The position numbers and the translations under genes are program-made. The notes below the pieces were generated by a model. It saw only the letters and a list, made by a program, of their open reading frames with translations. It had not been told where the DNA came from and did no database searches. A DNA stretch of 64,000 nt, taken from Aquimarina acroporae. Lineage in GTDB: Bacteria; Bacteroidota; Bacteroidia; Flavobacteriales; Flavobacteriaceae. This document shows positions 8,594-17,719 of the stretch, piece by piece. The number at the start of each line of letters is the position of its first letter. The stretch's first letter is position 1. The stretch covers positions 682,001 to 746,000 of the forward strand of contig NZ_JALPRE010000001.1 of NCBI RefSeq assembly GCF_023195925.1, written 5' to 3'.

Positions 8594-10768
8594 ATGATTC
8601 GCATTTCTGAAAAAACACTAAAGGACCTAGAATTAAATACGGTGCTTCAACATATTTCTGAGCTTTGTAATACTGACTATGGAACAGCCAAAGCATTACA
8701 AATTGTTCCTTTTGCTTCAGAAGAAATGGTGCTGCATGCATTGCAACAGGTATACGAATATAAATCTTCCTATCTGAATGATTCTCGTATTCCTAATCAT
8801 GGATTTGACAGTATCAATAAGGAGCTTCAATTATTACAAATAGAAAACACATTTCTTGAAGCCATTAACCTAAAAAAAATTGTTACCATAAACGCTACAT
8901 GTAATGATTTATTAGTGTTCTTTAAAGGTAATCAGGAATTATACCCTACCTTATTCAAAGAATCTTCAGAAATTCCTTTTACCAAAGAAATTATTAATCT
9001 CATTAACAATGTTGTAGACAGGTTCGGAGAAGTAAAGGACAACGCTTCTTCTACCCTTTTGGTTTTAAGAAAACAGATTAATGTCATACAAGGCAAATTA
9101 AATGGAAGCTTTGGTAAAGACCTTACCCATTATAACAATTTGGGATATCTAGATGAAATTAAAGAAAGTGTAGTAGATAACCGACGAGTTTTGGCTGTTA
9201 AATCTATGTATCGCAGAAAAGTAAAAGGAGCGATAATGGGTAATTCTAAAACAGGAAGTATTGTATATATTGAACCCGAAGCTACGCTTCAATTTAGCAG
9301 GGAACTAAGTAATCTGAAATATGAGGAACGAGAAGAAGTAGTAAAAATCCTTAAAGAACTTACTAATAAACTAAGGCCTTTTATTGATCTCTTTAAACAG
9401 TTTCAAGAATATTTGAGTGATGTTGATGTAGTAGCAGCAAAATCAAAATATGCTCACAAACTGAATGCGGTGTTACCAAAAATAACCTCAGAAAGAGAAT
9501 TAACTCTAAAAGAGGCCTATCACCCCCTTTTATTTCTAAATAACCAGGAAAAAGGTCAAAAAACCCATCCCCAGACCATTACTCTACAGCAAAACAATAG
9601 AATTATTGTTATCTCAGGGCCTAATGCCGGTGGAAAAAGTATTACTTTAAAAACAATAGGCCTACTTCAGGTTATGTTGCAATGTGGTATGCTCATACCC
9701 GTTCACGAATATAGTCGTATGTGCCTGTTTGATGTAATTCTAACCGATATAGGTGATAACCAATCTATAGAAAACCATTTAAGCACGTACAGTTATCGCT
9801 TAAAGAACATGAATTATTTTCTTCGAAAATGTAATAATAGAACTCTTTTCCTTATTGACGAATTTGGAACAGGTAGTGACCCTGAATTGGGAGGAGCACT
9901 GGCAGAAGCTTTCCTGGAGATATTTTATGAAAGAGAATCGTTTGGAGTAATAACAACGCATTATGCTAATCTTAAAATGTTAGCTAATGAATTACCAAAC
10001 ATGACCAATGCAAATATGCTCTTTGATTCAAAAACTCTGGAACCACTTTTTAAACTTTATCTAGGAGAAGCTGGTAGCTCTTTTACCTTTGAAGTGGCTC
10101 AAAAAAATGGAATTCCATATAGTATAATTAACAAGGCGAAGAAAAAAGTTGAACGAGGCAAGATAAGATTCGACAAAAGTATTGCCAATCTTCAAAAAGA
10201 AAGATCTAAGTTACAAAAAACAACATCTTCATTAAAAACAAAAGAACAAAAAGCATCAGAACAAAAGGAAAAACTGGAAAAAATAAACGATCGCGTTCAG
10301 CGTAAATTAGAAAGTTATCAGGAATTATACGATAGTAACCAACGTATGATTTACCTTGGGCAAAAAATTGATGATTTAAGTGAAAAATATTTCAATAATA
10401 AAAGAAAACGCGAACTTATAAATGAGTTTTTGAAAATCATTGAAGTAGAAAATTCTAAAAGGATAAAACAAACTGCAAAACAACGCAAAGTAACCAAAGC
10501 AAAAGAACAGAAAGTTGTTAAAGAGGTTGAGCAAAAAGTAAAAGTAATTCGCGAAAAGAAAAAAGAAGAAAAAAAGAAGGAAGAAAAGATCATTGAACAA
10601 AAACCAAAAGTCACTCTAAAAGTAGGAGATAAAGTTAGAATGATCGACGGAAAATCTACCGGAACCATTGATTCAATAGAAAAAGGAAAGGCAGTTGTTA
10701 ATTACGGCATTTTTACTACCAATGTAAATCTAGATCAATTGGAGTTTGTTGAGAGAAAAAAGAAGTAA
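8594..10768 (+). CDS. mutS2: MutS2-family ATPase lacking the Smr nuclease domain
   Basis: The 724-residue protein has the MutS core and clamp (helical, residues 1-310) and an ABC-type ATPase. Its Walker A is SGPNAGGKS (341-349), its Walker B LFLIDEFGTGSDPELGG, and a histidine switch ITTHYANLK follows. Next come a long charged coiled coil (about 510-660) and a C-terminal KOW-like barrel (VGDKVRMIDGKSTGTIDSI). There is no mismatch-recognition domain I, so this is MutS2 and not MutS. Bacillus MutS2 is about 785 residues and ends in an Smr nuclease domain; here the protein stops just after the KOW-like segment. MutS2 proteins act in recombination control and in splitting collided ribosomes; the role in this phylum is not known to me. 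Confidence 0.88.
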   Translation: MIRISEKTLKDLELNTVLQHISELCNTDYGTAKALQIVPFASEEMVLHALQQVYEYKSSYLNDSRIPNHGFDSINKELQLLQIENTFLEAINLKKIVTINATCNDLLVFFKGNQELYPTLFKESSEIPFTKEIINLINNVVDRFGEVKDNASSTLLVLRKQINVIQGKLNGSFGKDLTHYNNLGYLDEIKESVVDNRRVLAVKSMYRRKVKGAIMGNSKTGSIVYIEPEATLQFSRELSNLKYEEREEVVKILKELTNKLRPFIDLFKQFQEYLSDVDVVAAKSKYAHKLNAVLPKITSERELTLKEAYHPLLFLNNQEKGQKTHPQTITLQQNNRIIVISGPNAGGKSITLKTIGLLQVMLQCGMLIPVHEYSRMCLFDVILTDIGDNQSIENHLSTYSYRLKNMNYFLRKCNNRTLFLIDEFGTGSDPELGGALAEAFLEIFYERESFGVITTHYANLKMLANELPNMTNANMLFDSKTLEPLFKLYLGEAGSSFTFEVAQKNGIPYSIINKAKKKVERGKIRFDKSIANLQKERSKLQKTTSSLKTKEQKASEQKEKLEKINDRVQRKLESYQELYDSNQRMIYLGQKIDDLSEKYFNNKRKRELINEFLKIIEVENSKRIKQTAKQRKVTKAKEQKVVKEVEQKVKVIREKKKEEKKKEEKIIEQKPKVTLKVGDKVRMIDGKSTGTIDSIEKGKAVVNYGIFTTNVNLDQLEFVERKKK

Positions 10769-10841
10769 TCCAAAGTTTAATTTAGTGCTTAGGCTCCTGT
10801 TAAAGTATCCTTAAACCATAATTCTGAGAATTTTATCTTTT

Positions 10842-10849
10842 TATATTTG
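10842..10849 (+). promoter_or_regulatory. -7 promoter box for the PIG-L gene
   Basis: TATATTTG matches TAnnTTTG and lies 34 nt upstream of the ATG at 10883. This supports the ATG start over the earlier in-frame TTG at 10868. Confidence 0.55.
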
Positions 10850-10882
10850 GCTCAATTACTATAAAAATTGAACTTAACTGTT

Positions 10883-13381
10883 ATGCGAAAGTTTACCCTT
10901 GTAATTGGAGTTATCCTTTTATTTTCTCAATTCGTAGAAGCTCAGCAACCTAAAAAACCTAATGCTTCAGAAATACATGAAGCCATAAAAAAGCTAAACT
11001 TCTTAGGATCTGTTTTATATGTTGCTGCACATCCGGATGACGAAAATACTCGATTAATATCTTACCTATCCAACCACGTTAAAGCCAGAACTGCTTACCT
11101 ATCTTTAACCAGAGGAGATGGTGGACAAAACCTCATTGGTCCAGAAATCAGAGAACTTCTAGGTGTAATCAGAACACAAGAATTACTTGCCGCAAGAAGA
11201 ACAGATGGAGGTATGCAAATGTTTACACGTGCCAATGATTTTGGGTTTTCTAAACATCCCAATGAAACACTTTCTATCTGGGATAAAAAGGAAGTATTAA
11301 GTGATGTGGTTTGGGCGATACGAAAGTTTAAACCCGATGTAATCATCAATAGATTTGATCACAGAACTCCTGGAACCACACATGGTCACCATACTACATC
11401 GGCAATGCTTAGCGTTGAAGCTTTTGATATGACTGACAATAAGGATATATACCCAGATCAACTTCAATATGTAAAACCATGGCAACCTAAACGTTTATTC
11501 TTTAACACTTCATGGTGGTTCTACGGAAGTCGTGAAAATTTTGAAAAAGCAGACAAAACCAATATTATAAAAGTAAACAGTGGTGTTTATTACCCCGTTA
11601 CTGGGCTTTCTAATACAGAAATTGCTTCATTAAGTAGAAGTAAGCATAAATCCCAGGGGTTTGGAAGCACTGGAACAAGAGGTAGTCAAAATGAATATGT
11701 TGAACTCATAAAAGGGGATCTGCCCAAAGACAAAAAAGATTTATTTGCTGGAATAGATACCTCATGGAATCGAGTAAAAGGAGGAAAAGAGATTGGCACT
11801 ATTCTAAAGGGAGTTGAAGAAAATTTTGACTTTAGAAACCCTGCTTCAAGTGTTCCGAAACTAGTTGAAGCATACCAATTAATACAACAGTTAGAAGATA
11901 CTCATTGGAAAACTATCAAATCCAAAGAAATAAAAGAGATTATTGAAGGAGCCACTGGTTTATATCTAGAAGCAGTTACTGCCGAACCAACTAGTACTAA
12001 GGGAGATCAAGTACAACTAAAAATTGAGGCAATAAATAGGAGTTCTGCTGTAATATCTTTAAAGTCTTTACAAGTAAAGGCATTAGGTCTAGAGGATAAA
12101 CAAATAAAATCTCTAAAAAATAACGAACGTTTAAACATAGAACTTAAAGGGAACATTCCTAAAACTATAGATCCTACAAACCCGTATTGGCTTAATGAAA
12201 AAGGGACTTTAGGAATGTATAGTGTTCAGGACAGAACACAAATCGGAGATCCGGAGACCAATCATAAAATAAAAGCAACCTTTATTGTTACTGTTGAAGA
12301 TGTTGATATTCCCATCATAAAAGATGTAGTTTACAAAACCAATGATCCAGTAAAAGGAGAAGTATATAAACCTTTTGAAATTATTCCGGCACTTTCTGCA
12401 AGCATAAAAGATAAGGTAATTATATATGCCAACGGTCCTACCAAACAAATTCCGGTTACGATAAAGTCTTGGAAAAATAATAGTAAAGGTAGTATTAGTC
12501 TGAATCATCCAAACGGTTGGACTGTAGAACCGGCAAAGATAGATTTCGAACTTTCACAAAAAGGAGAAGAAAAAACGGTAACCTTCCAGCTTACCGCTCC
12601 ACAAAATCAAAGTGAAGGTTATATCTCGCCAAATATTCTTGCAAATGGAGAATCATTTTCAAATGAAGTAGTCACTATAGATTATGATCATATCCCTTTT
12701 CAAACTGTTGTATTGCCCTCAGAAACTAAGGTCGTAAAATTAGACATTCAGAAAAAGGGACAAAATATAGGCTACATAGAAGGTGCCGGAGATGTTGTGC
12801 CTGAGAGTTTACAGCAAATAGGTTATAATGTTACTCTAATTAATCCCGAAGCTATCTCTCCCACCAATCTTTCGTCTTATGATGCTATTGTTATTGGAAT
12901 TAGAGCCTACAACACACTTGAAGAATTAAAATTCAAGCAGCAATACCTTCTGGAATATGTAAAAAATGGTGGAAATCTAATAGTTCAATATAATACAAGC
13001 CATAGATTAAAGGTAAAAGAAAACCTAGGTCCTTTCCCTATTAAATTATCAAGAGATCGTGTTACCGATGAAAATGCTAAGATTACCTTTTTAGCACCAG
13101 AACATCAGGTATTAAACTCTCCTAATAAAATTACTCAAAAAGATTTTAAAGGTTGGGTACAAGAACGTGGATTATACTTCCCAAATGAGTGGGCTCAGGA
13201 ATATACTGCTATTCTTGCTTCAAATGATGTAGGAGAATCTCAAAAAAAAGGCTCTCTTTTGGTAGCTAAATACGGTAAAGGATATTATGTTTATACAGGA
13301 TTAAGTTTTTTCAGAGAATTTCCAGCGGGTGTTTCTGGAGCTTACCGTCTCTTTGCTAACATGATATCTTTAGGAAAATAA
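10883..13381 (+). CDS. Secreted PIG-L/LmbE-type deacetylase with C-terminal ThuA-like domain
   Basis: From ATG at 10883 the product is 832 residues. It starts with a signal peptide (MRKFTLVIGVILLFSQF, cleavage near VEA-QQ). The PIG-L domain follows, with the zinc motif AAHPDDEN (His50, Asp52/53), SLTRGDGGQNLIG, and a downstream His cluster TTHGHHTTSA. These enzymes remove acetyl groups from N-acetylglucosamine-type substrates. Mid-protein beta-rich regions resemble Ig-like modules. The last 190 residues (SYDAIVIGIRAYNT, NGGNLIVQYNT) look like a GATase1/ThuA-like fold. A 34-aa membrane protein and a symporter follow closely, suggesting deacetylation outside the cytoplasm coupled to uptake; this coupling is inference. 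Confidence 0.82.
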   Translation: MRKFTLVIGVILLFSQFVEAQQPKKPNASEIHEAIKKLNFLGSVLYVAAHPDDENTRLISYLSNHVKARTAYLSLTRGDGGQNLIGPEIRELLGVIRTQELLAARRTDGGMQMFTRANDFGFSKHPNETLSIWDKKEVLSDVVWAIRKFKPDVIINRFDHRTPGTTHGHHTTSAMLSVEAFDMTDNKDIYPDQLQYVKPWQPKRLFFNTSWWFYGSRENFEKADKTNIIKVNSGVYYPVTGLSNTEIASLSRSKHKSQGFGSTGTRGSQNEYVELIKGDLPKDKKDLFAGIDTSWNRVKGGKEIGTILKGVEENFDFRNPASSVPKLVEAYQLIQQLEDTHWKTIKSKEIKEIIEGATGLYLEAVTAEPTSTKGDQVQLKIEAINRSSAVISLKSLQVKALGLEDKQIKSLKNNERLNIELKGNIPKTIDPTNPYWLNEKGTLGMYSVQDRTQIGDPETNHKIKATFIVTVEDVDIPIIKDVVYKTNDPVKGEVYKPFEIIPALSASIKDKVIIYANGPTKQIPVTIKSWKNNSKGSISLNHPNGWTVEPAKIDFELSQKGEEKTVTFQLTAPQNQSEGYISPNILANGESFSNEVVTIDYDHIPFQTVVLPSETKVVKLDIQKKGQNIGYIEGAGDVVPESLQQIGYNVTLINPEAISPTNLSSYDAIVIGIRAYNTLEELKFKQQYLLEYVKNGGNLIVQYNTSHRLKVKENLGPFPIKLSRDRVTDENAKITFLAPEHQVLNSPNKITQKDFKGWVQERGLYFPNEWAQEYTAILASNDVGESQKKGSLLVAKYGKGYYVYTGLSFFREFPAGVSGAYRLFANMISLGK

Positions 13382-13392
13382 TATACGCTCAT

Positions 13393-13497
13393 ATGGAAAA
13401 GTCAAACTTTACATGGAAAAAATGGTACTCAGTAATTCTTATAGCAAATGCCGTGTATATCATATTGTTCTATTTAATTAGTTGGCTATATTCATAA
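13393..13497 (+). CDS. 34-aa membrane microprotein next to the symporter
   Basis: ATG at 13393 starts a 34-codon frame 12 nt after the PIG-L stop and 42 nt before the symporter gene. The product has a short charged, Trp-rich head (MEKSNFTWKKWYSVILIANA) and one membrane helix (VILIANAVYIILFYLISWLY). Small one- or two-helix partners encoded just before sodium:solute symporters are known in other families (for example DUF4212 with acetate-type symporters and YhdT with PanF). This could be an analogous subunit, but I have no family match and the tie is positional. Confidence 0.55.
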   Translation: MEKSNFTWKKWYSVILIANAVYIILFYLISWLYS

Positions 13498-13538
13498 TTC
13501 TGAATTATAAATTCTAGTATTAACAATCACTATCGCAC

Positions 13539-15350
13539 ATGCAAACCATAGATTGGATCGTTCTTAGCATTACTTTGTTGTTTATCGTATTATACGGTGC
13601 TTGGCAAACAAAAGGAAGTAAAAATGTACAGGAATACATAAAGGGAGGCAATGATGCCAAATGGTGGACCATTGGTTTATCAGTAATGGCTACTCAAGCC
13701 AGTGCAATTACCTTTTTATCAACTCCAGGTCAAGCTTTTCATAGCGGTATGGGATTTGTACAATTCTACTTTGGTCTACCTATAGCAATGGTCATAATTT
13801 GCATGGTTTTTATCCCTTTGTATCATAAATTAAAAGTCTTTACCGCTTATGAATACCTAGAGAGCCGATTTGATCTAAAAACAAGAAGTCTTACAGCAAT
13901 TTTATTTTTAATACAAAGAGGATTAGCTGCAGGAATTACAATTTTTGCTCCCGCTATTATTCTCTCAGCTGTTTTAGAATGGGATCTCATCATATTAAAT
14001 ATCATTATAGGTATTCTGGTAATTCTCTACACCGTTTCTGGAGGAACCAAAGCAGTAAGTGTTACACAAAAGCATCAAATGGCTGTGATTTTCACAGGAA
14101 TGTTCATTGCTTTCTTTTTAATCATTAGCTACCTCCCTGAAGACGTTACCTTCTCCAAAGCTCTGGATATTGCTGGAGCTAGTGGCAAAATGGATGTATT
14201 AGACTTTTCTTTCGATTTTGATAATCGTTACACCTTCTGGAGCGGAATTATTGGAGGTACTTTTCTTGCACTCTCCTACTTTGGAACAGATCAAAGCCAG
14301 GTTCAACGCTACTTATCAGGGAAATCGGTTAAAGAAAGTCAATTAGGATTATTGTTTAATGGACTTATGAAAGTTCCTATGCAATTCTTTATCTTATTGG
14401 TAGGAGTTATGGTATTTGTCTTTTATCAATTCAACGCTTCTCCTTTAAATTTTAATGAAAACTCTATCGATAAACTACTATCGTCAGAATATGCAGAAAG
14501 TTACAAGGAGATTAAAAAAGAAAACGATTCGTTGTTTCTAATCAAAAAGGATATCAGTACCAAACTGGCCGAAACTGGGAATTCAAAATTAAAAATACAA
14601 CTCTCTAGTTTAGATAGCATAGACAGAAATAATCGTTTAAAAACTCAATACCTCATAAAAAGAGTTATTGATACGGGGTATGCAGCAAAATATGATCAGC
14701 TAGCTCTTGAGCTAAAGAATTTTGATAAAGACCAAAACTCTTCTGAGTATTTATCTAAGCAAAAAGAGCTCAAAAAGCTCTACAAAGAATCAGCAAAGGA
14801 TAAAGAAACCAATGATAAAGATTATGTATTTATCCATTTCATTCTTAATAACCTCCCACGTGGATTAATAGGACTGTTACTTGCCGTTATTTTATGTGCA
14901 GCTATGTCCTCAACAGCTTCAGAATTAAATGCCCTTGCCTCTACCACAGCTATAGACCTCTATAAACGAAATGTAAAAACCGAAAAGACCGATAAGCATT
15001 ACGTAAATGCTTCTAAGTTTTTCACACTCATCTGGGGTATTTTAGCAATACTAGTTGCATGTGTTGCCGATCTCTTTGATAACCTTATTCAATTGGTAAA
15101 TATTATCGGTTCTATTTTTTACGGAAATGTTTTAGGAATTTTTCTTTTAGCTTTCTTTATAAAGTTTGTGCGCAGCAACGCTACTTTTATGGCGGCCATT
15201 ATCACCCAAATCATTGTGATTATAGGTTGGTATTTTGATTGGATGCCTTACCTATGGCTCAATCTTTTTGGATGTGCATTGGTAATGGTCACTGCTGTAA
15301 TTATTCAATCTATAATGGGAAATACCCCCGAAACGGTAAAAATAGAATAG
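13539..15350 (+). CDS. Sodium:solute symporter (SSS family)
   Basis: The 603-residue inner-membrane protein has about 13-14 hydrophobic segments. Family motifs include the N-terminal WWTIGLSVMATQASAITFLSTPG (in the family's TM1-2 region) and VSGGTKAVSVTQ. The conserved sodium-site helix is near CAAMSSTASELNALAST. A polar, Lys/Glu-rich insertion of about 100 residues (roughly 310-420) splits the usual helix run and would lie in a loop. The substrate is unknown. Position after a PIG-L deacetylase suggests uptake of an amino-sugar or a related carbohydrate product, by inference only. Confidence 0.88.
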   Translation: MQTIDWIVLSITLLFIVLYGAWQTKGSKNVQEYIKGGNDAKWWTIGLSVMATQASAITFLSTPGQAFHSGMGFVQFYFGLPIAMVIICMVFIPLYHKLKVFTAYEYLESRFDLKTRSLTAILFLIQRGLAAGITIFAPAIILSAVLEWDLIILNIIIGILVILYTVSGGTKAVSVTQKHQMAVIFTGMFIAFFLIISYLPEDVTFSKALDIAGASGKMDVLDFSFDFDNRYTFWSGIIGGTFLALSYFGTDQSQVQRYLSGKSVKESQLGLLFNGLMKVPMQFFILLVGVMVFVFYQFNASPLNFNENSIDKLLSSEYAESYKEIKKENDSLFLIKKDISTKLAETGNSKLKIQLSSLDSIDRNNRLKTQYLIKRVIDTGYAAKYDQLALELKNFDKDQNSSEYLSKQKELKKLYKESAKDKETNDKDYVFIHFILNNLPRGLIGLLLAVILCAAMSSTASELNALASTTAIDLYKRNVKTEKTDKHYVNASKFFTLIWGILAILVACVADLFDNLIQLVNIIGSIFYGNVLGIFLLAFFIKFVRSNATFMAAIITQIIVIIGWYFDWMPYLWLNLFGCALVMVTAVIIQSIMGNTPETVKIE

Positions 15351-15379
15351 TACCTAATGTTTTCTGTTAAATACTGGAA

Positions 15380-15703
15380 TCAGTGATGAGCTATCGCTTC
15401 CATAAAATAAGAAGAAAGTGATTTCTGAAAGTTATCATATATTTTAGTGATTTTGTCTATTTCTTCAGAAATAGCTTGAGAAAACTTAGCAGAATTTCTA
15501 TTCATGATTTGATTGGTTTTAAGGATTGAGTGTTGTAGCGTCTTTCCTTTACTATTCAAATCCATATACTGATCGTACATTTCTGAAGTACAAGGTTCAC
15601 ATTTATAAGAATGTAATTTTGAAAGCATGCTGGAGAGCTCCCTTTCCATTAGACTTAACCTCATAAAATCAGGTTGTCTAACTAATGTATTTTGGTTGTT
15701 CAT
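15380..15703 (-). CDS. Hypothetical helical protein, 107 aa
   Basis: A stand-alone minus-strand gene, convergent with the symporter. The sequence is hydrophilic and mostly helical, with heptad-like stretches (FMRLSLMERELSSMLSKL, and ISEEIDKITKIYDNFQKSL). It contains one CEPC pair near residue 35. There is no signal peptide or membrane segment. I do not recognise a family. Confidence 0.6.
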   Translation of the reverse strand: MNNQNTLVRQPDFMRLSLMERELSSMLSKLHSYKCEPCTSEMYDQYMDLNSKGKTLQHSILKTNQIMNRNSAKFSQAISEEIDKITKIYDNFQKSLSSYFMEAIAHH

Positions 15704-15912
15704 AATGATTAGGTTTTAATGTGTGAGTATCTTAAATATAACTAAATATGTCTTAACATTCAAAAATTAACCCCTTATAACCAAGACATTTACACATAAT
15801 TCAAAAAACAAATAGAATTATTATGAATCTATAAAAAAGAACCAATACGAAGTCAAAATTAATAATTAAAACTATATTTAGATTCGGTTCCATATATTAC
15901 CAAATCAAAACA

Positions 15913-16893
15913 ATGAAAGCACCAAAACAAATGAATTGGGGGATTTTAGGTTGTGGCAAAATTGCCCATAAATTTGCTGAAGATTTACAAACTGTTCCCA
16001 ATGCAAATTTATATGCTGTAGCTAGCAGACAGATTGAGAAAGCAAAAAAGTTTTCACAACAACACCATGCCTCAAATTATTATGGTAGTTACGAAGAGTT
16101 AGCTCTAGACAAAGAAATCGATGTTATTTATGTAGCTACACCGCATATGTTTCATTTTGAACATACCATCATGTGTCTAAATAACAAAAAAGCGGTGCTA
16201 TGCGAAAAACCTTTTGCTATGAATCATCGTCAAGTAGAAAAGATGATCGAAACTGCTCAAAAGAACAACGTTTTTCTCATGGAAGCGCTTTGGACCTACT
16301 TTTTACCACATTATAGACATGTTTTAGAGATTATTGAATCCAAAGCATATGGAGAAATTAAAAATTTGAAAGCAGACTTTGGATTTTCTGCCAAATTCGA
16401 TCCAAATGGGAGGCTATTTAACAAAGAACTTGGAGGAGGTAGTCTACTAGATGTTGGTATTTATCCTTTATTTGCTGCTTTAACCCTATTAGGATACCCC
16501 AAAGAAATTACAGCCAAGGCCAAAATAGGCAAAACCGGTGTTGATGAGAGTTGTACCATAGATTTACAATATGAAGGCGCAACAGCGTCACTTTTTAGTG
16601 CAATTACAAAAAAAACCAAAACACAAGCTGTAGTTGAATTAGAAAAAGCTACGGTTATTATTAATAGTCGATTTCATGAACCTTCGTCGATAACTATTAC
16701 GGCTAATGAATACTCTGAACTTTTAGAATTTAAAACAACTACTTTTGGTTATAATTTTGAAGCAATACACGTACAAGAAATGTTATATCAACAACGCACC
16801 GAAAGTACTGTAATGAGCTTTAACAAGAGTTTACAACTGGTTAAATTACTAGACGCAGTACGTTCAAAAATCAATCTTTCTTACAATTTATAA
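15913..16893 (+). CDS. Gfo/Idh/MocA-family oxidoreductase
   Basis: A 326-residue NAD(P)-dependent oxidoreductase. The N-terminal Rossmann domain begins NWGILGCGKIAHKFAEDL. The family signature CEKPFAMN is near residue 100, with the catalytic Lys of the EKP motif. A C-terminal sheet domain includes GGGSLLDVGIYPLFAAL, where the Asp and Tyr positions are typical of trans-1,2-dihydrobenzene-1,2-diol dehydrogenase-like and sugar dehydrogenase members. The substrate is probably a sugar or cyclitol, but neighbours give no hint. It is transcribed alone. Confidence 0.88.
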   Translation: MKAPKQMNWGILGCGKIAHKFAEDLQTVPNANLYAVASRQIEKAKKFSQQHHASNYYGSYEELALDKEIDVIYVATPHMFHFEHTIMCLNNKKAVLCEKPFAMNHRQVEKMIETAQKNNVFLMEALWTYFLPHYRHVLEIIESKAYGEIKNLKADFGFSAKFDPNGRLFNKELGGGSLLDVGIYPLFAALTLLGYPKEITAKAKIGKTGVDESCTIDLQYEGATASLFSAITKKTKTQAVVELEKATVIINSRFHEPSSITITANEYSELLEFKTTTFGYNFEAIHVQEMLYQQRTESTVMSFNKSLQLVKLLDAVRSKINLSYNL

Positions 16894-16934
16894 TTGAATA
16901 ACAAAGGATGAAAAGTCAAAAACATATCACAAAA

Positions 16935-16977
16935 TGTAAAATAAACTTTACTTTATGTAAAATTTACACTACATTTG
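16935..16977 (+). promoter_or_regulatory. Promoter with palindromic operator array
   Basis: A consensus -7 box TACATTTG lies at 16970-16977 with a TTTA at the -33 position (16947-16950, 19-nt spacing). Overlapping the spacer is a perfect 13-bp palindrome, TGTAAAATTTACA at 16956-16968. Further half-sites TGTAAA at 16935 and TTTAC at 16947 precede it. The arrangement of repeated TGTAAA/TTTACA arms across the promoter is what an autoregulating dimeric HTH protein would bind, and an HTH gene follows in the same operon. Confidence 0.55.
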
Positions 16978-17004
16978 ATATTCATTAATCAAAAATCGAA
17001 TATT

Positions 17005-17472
17005 ATGAATTATCTATTACCAAACCGTTGCAAAAAACCAGGATGGATATTTTTCATCCTGGGTATTGCTTTTGGAATTTTTCTTGCTTTTAATGATTAC
17101 GAATCTAATCTCATCACCGTAAAAGTAATTTCATTATTTCACAATGATATAATAGTAACCGAAAACAATAATATGATTAGTATTATTGAAAACAGTATCG
17201 CAGATGAAATAGCAAGTGTCCTAATTATTGTGGGAGGATTGTTAGTTGGTTTTTCTAAGGAGAAAATTGAAGATGAGTTTATTTCGAAAGTCCGGTTAAG
17301 TTCTCTTAAATGGGCAATTCTATTAAATTATGGGATTCTATTATTTTCAACTATATTTTTATATCATACCAATTTTATGAGCATAATGATTTACAATATG
17401 TTTACTCCTCTAATTATCTTCATTATTCGTTTCAATTATCTCATTTACAAAAAAGCAGATCATGAAGAATAA
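17005..17472 (+). CDS. Four-helix membrane protein paired with an HTH regulator
   Basis: From the ATG at 17005 the product has 155 residues and four hydrophobic segments (GWIFFILGIAFGIFLAF; ASVLIIVGGLLVGF; WAILLNYGILLFSTIFLY; MFTPLIIFIIRFNYLIY). An earlier in-frame TTG at 16975 lies inside the -7 promoter box, so it cannot be the start. The gene overlaps the following HTH gene by 11 nt. Small membrane proteins coupled to compact XRE regulators of this type are frequent in Firmicutes and Bacteroidota. The membrane partner may sense a signal and control the regulator, but this is inference. Confidence 0.68.
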   Translation: MNYLLPNRCKKPGWIFFILGIAFGIFLAFNDYESNLITVKVISLFHNDIIVTENNNMISIIENSIADEIASVLIIVGGLLVGFSKEKIEDEFISKVRLSSLKWAILLNYGILLFSTIFLYHTNFMSIMIYNMFTPLIIFIIRFNYLIYKKADHEE

Positions 17473-17662
17473 GTTAAAAGTAGAAAGAGCCATTCATGAT
17501 CTTACACAGGCTGATCTGGCGCAAAAAATTGGCGTAAGCAGACAAACTATAAACGCCATGGAAAAAAACAAATACGTCCCTTCAACAGTACTAGCGCTTA
17601 AAATTGCTCGCTTATTCAAAAAACCCGTAGAAGAACTATTCTTTTTGGATGAGAATGATTAA
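17462..17662 (+). CDS. Compact XRE-family HTH regulator, 66 aa
   Basis: The whole protein is one helix-turn-helix domain: LTQADLAQKIGVSRQTINAM gives helices 2-3, followed by KIARLFKKPVEELFFLDE. It closely resembles the YgzD-type small Cro/C1 regulators that act as dimers. Its ATG lies within the end of the membrane-protein gene (11-nt overlap), so the two are translated together. The likely target is the palindrome array at 16935-16968 in its own promoter. Confidence 0.88.
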   Translation: MKNKLKVERAIHDLTQADLAQKIGVSRQTINAMEKNKYVPSTVLALKIARLFKKPVEELFFLDEND

Positions 17663-17696
17663 AAAAAGCGTTCCGAGGTAATCGGAACGCTTTTTT
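17661..17696. terminator. Bidirectional Rho-independent terminator
   Basis: A perfect 10-bp stem (17667-17676 with 17682-17691, AGCGTTCCGA/TCGGAACGCT) with a 5-nt loop is flanked by an A-run and a T-run. It therefore serves both the HTH gene and the convergent DUF2911 gene. Confidence 0.85.
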
Positions 17697-17719
17697 GATT
17701 TGTGTGTGAAAAAGAGTGA

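Noticed and set aside
10351..10668. Phe-rich minus-strand frame antisense to the MutS2 gene
   Set aside because: The composition is the antisense image of the Lys/Glu-rich coiled coil of MutS2.
16975..17004. TTG start for the membrane protein at 16975
   Set aside because: The codon is part of the -7 promoter box TACATTTG, so it cannot be translated from this promoter.
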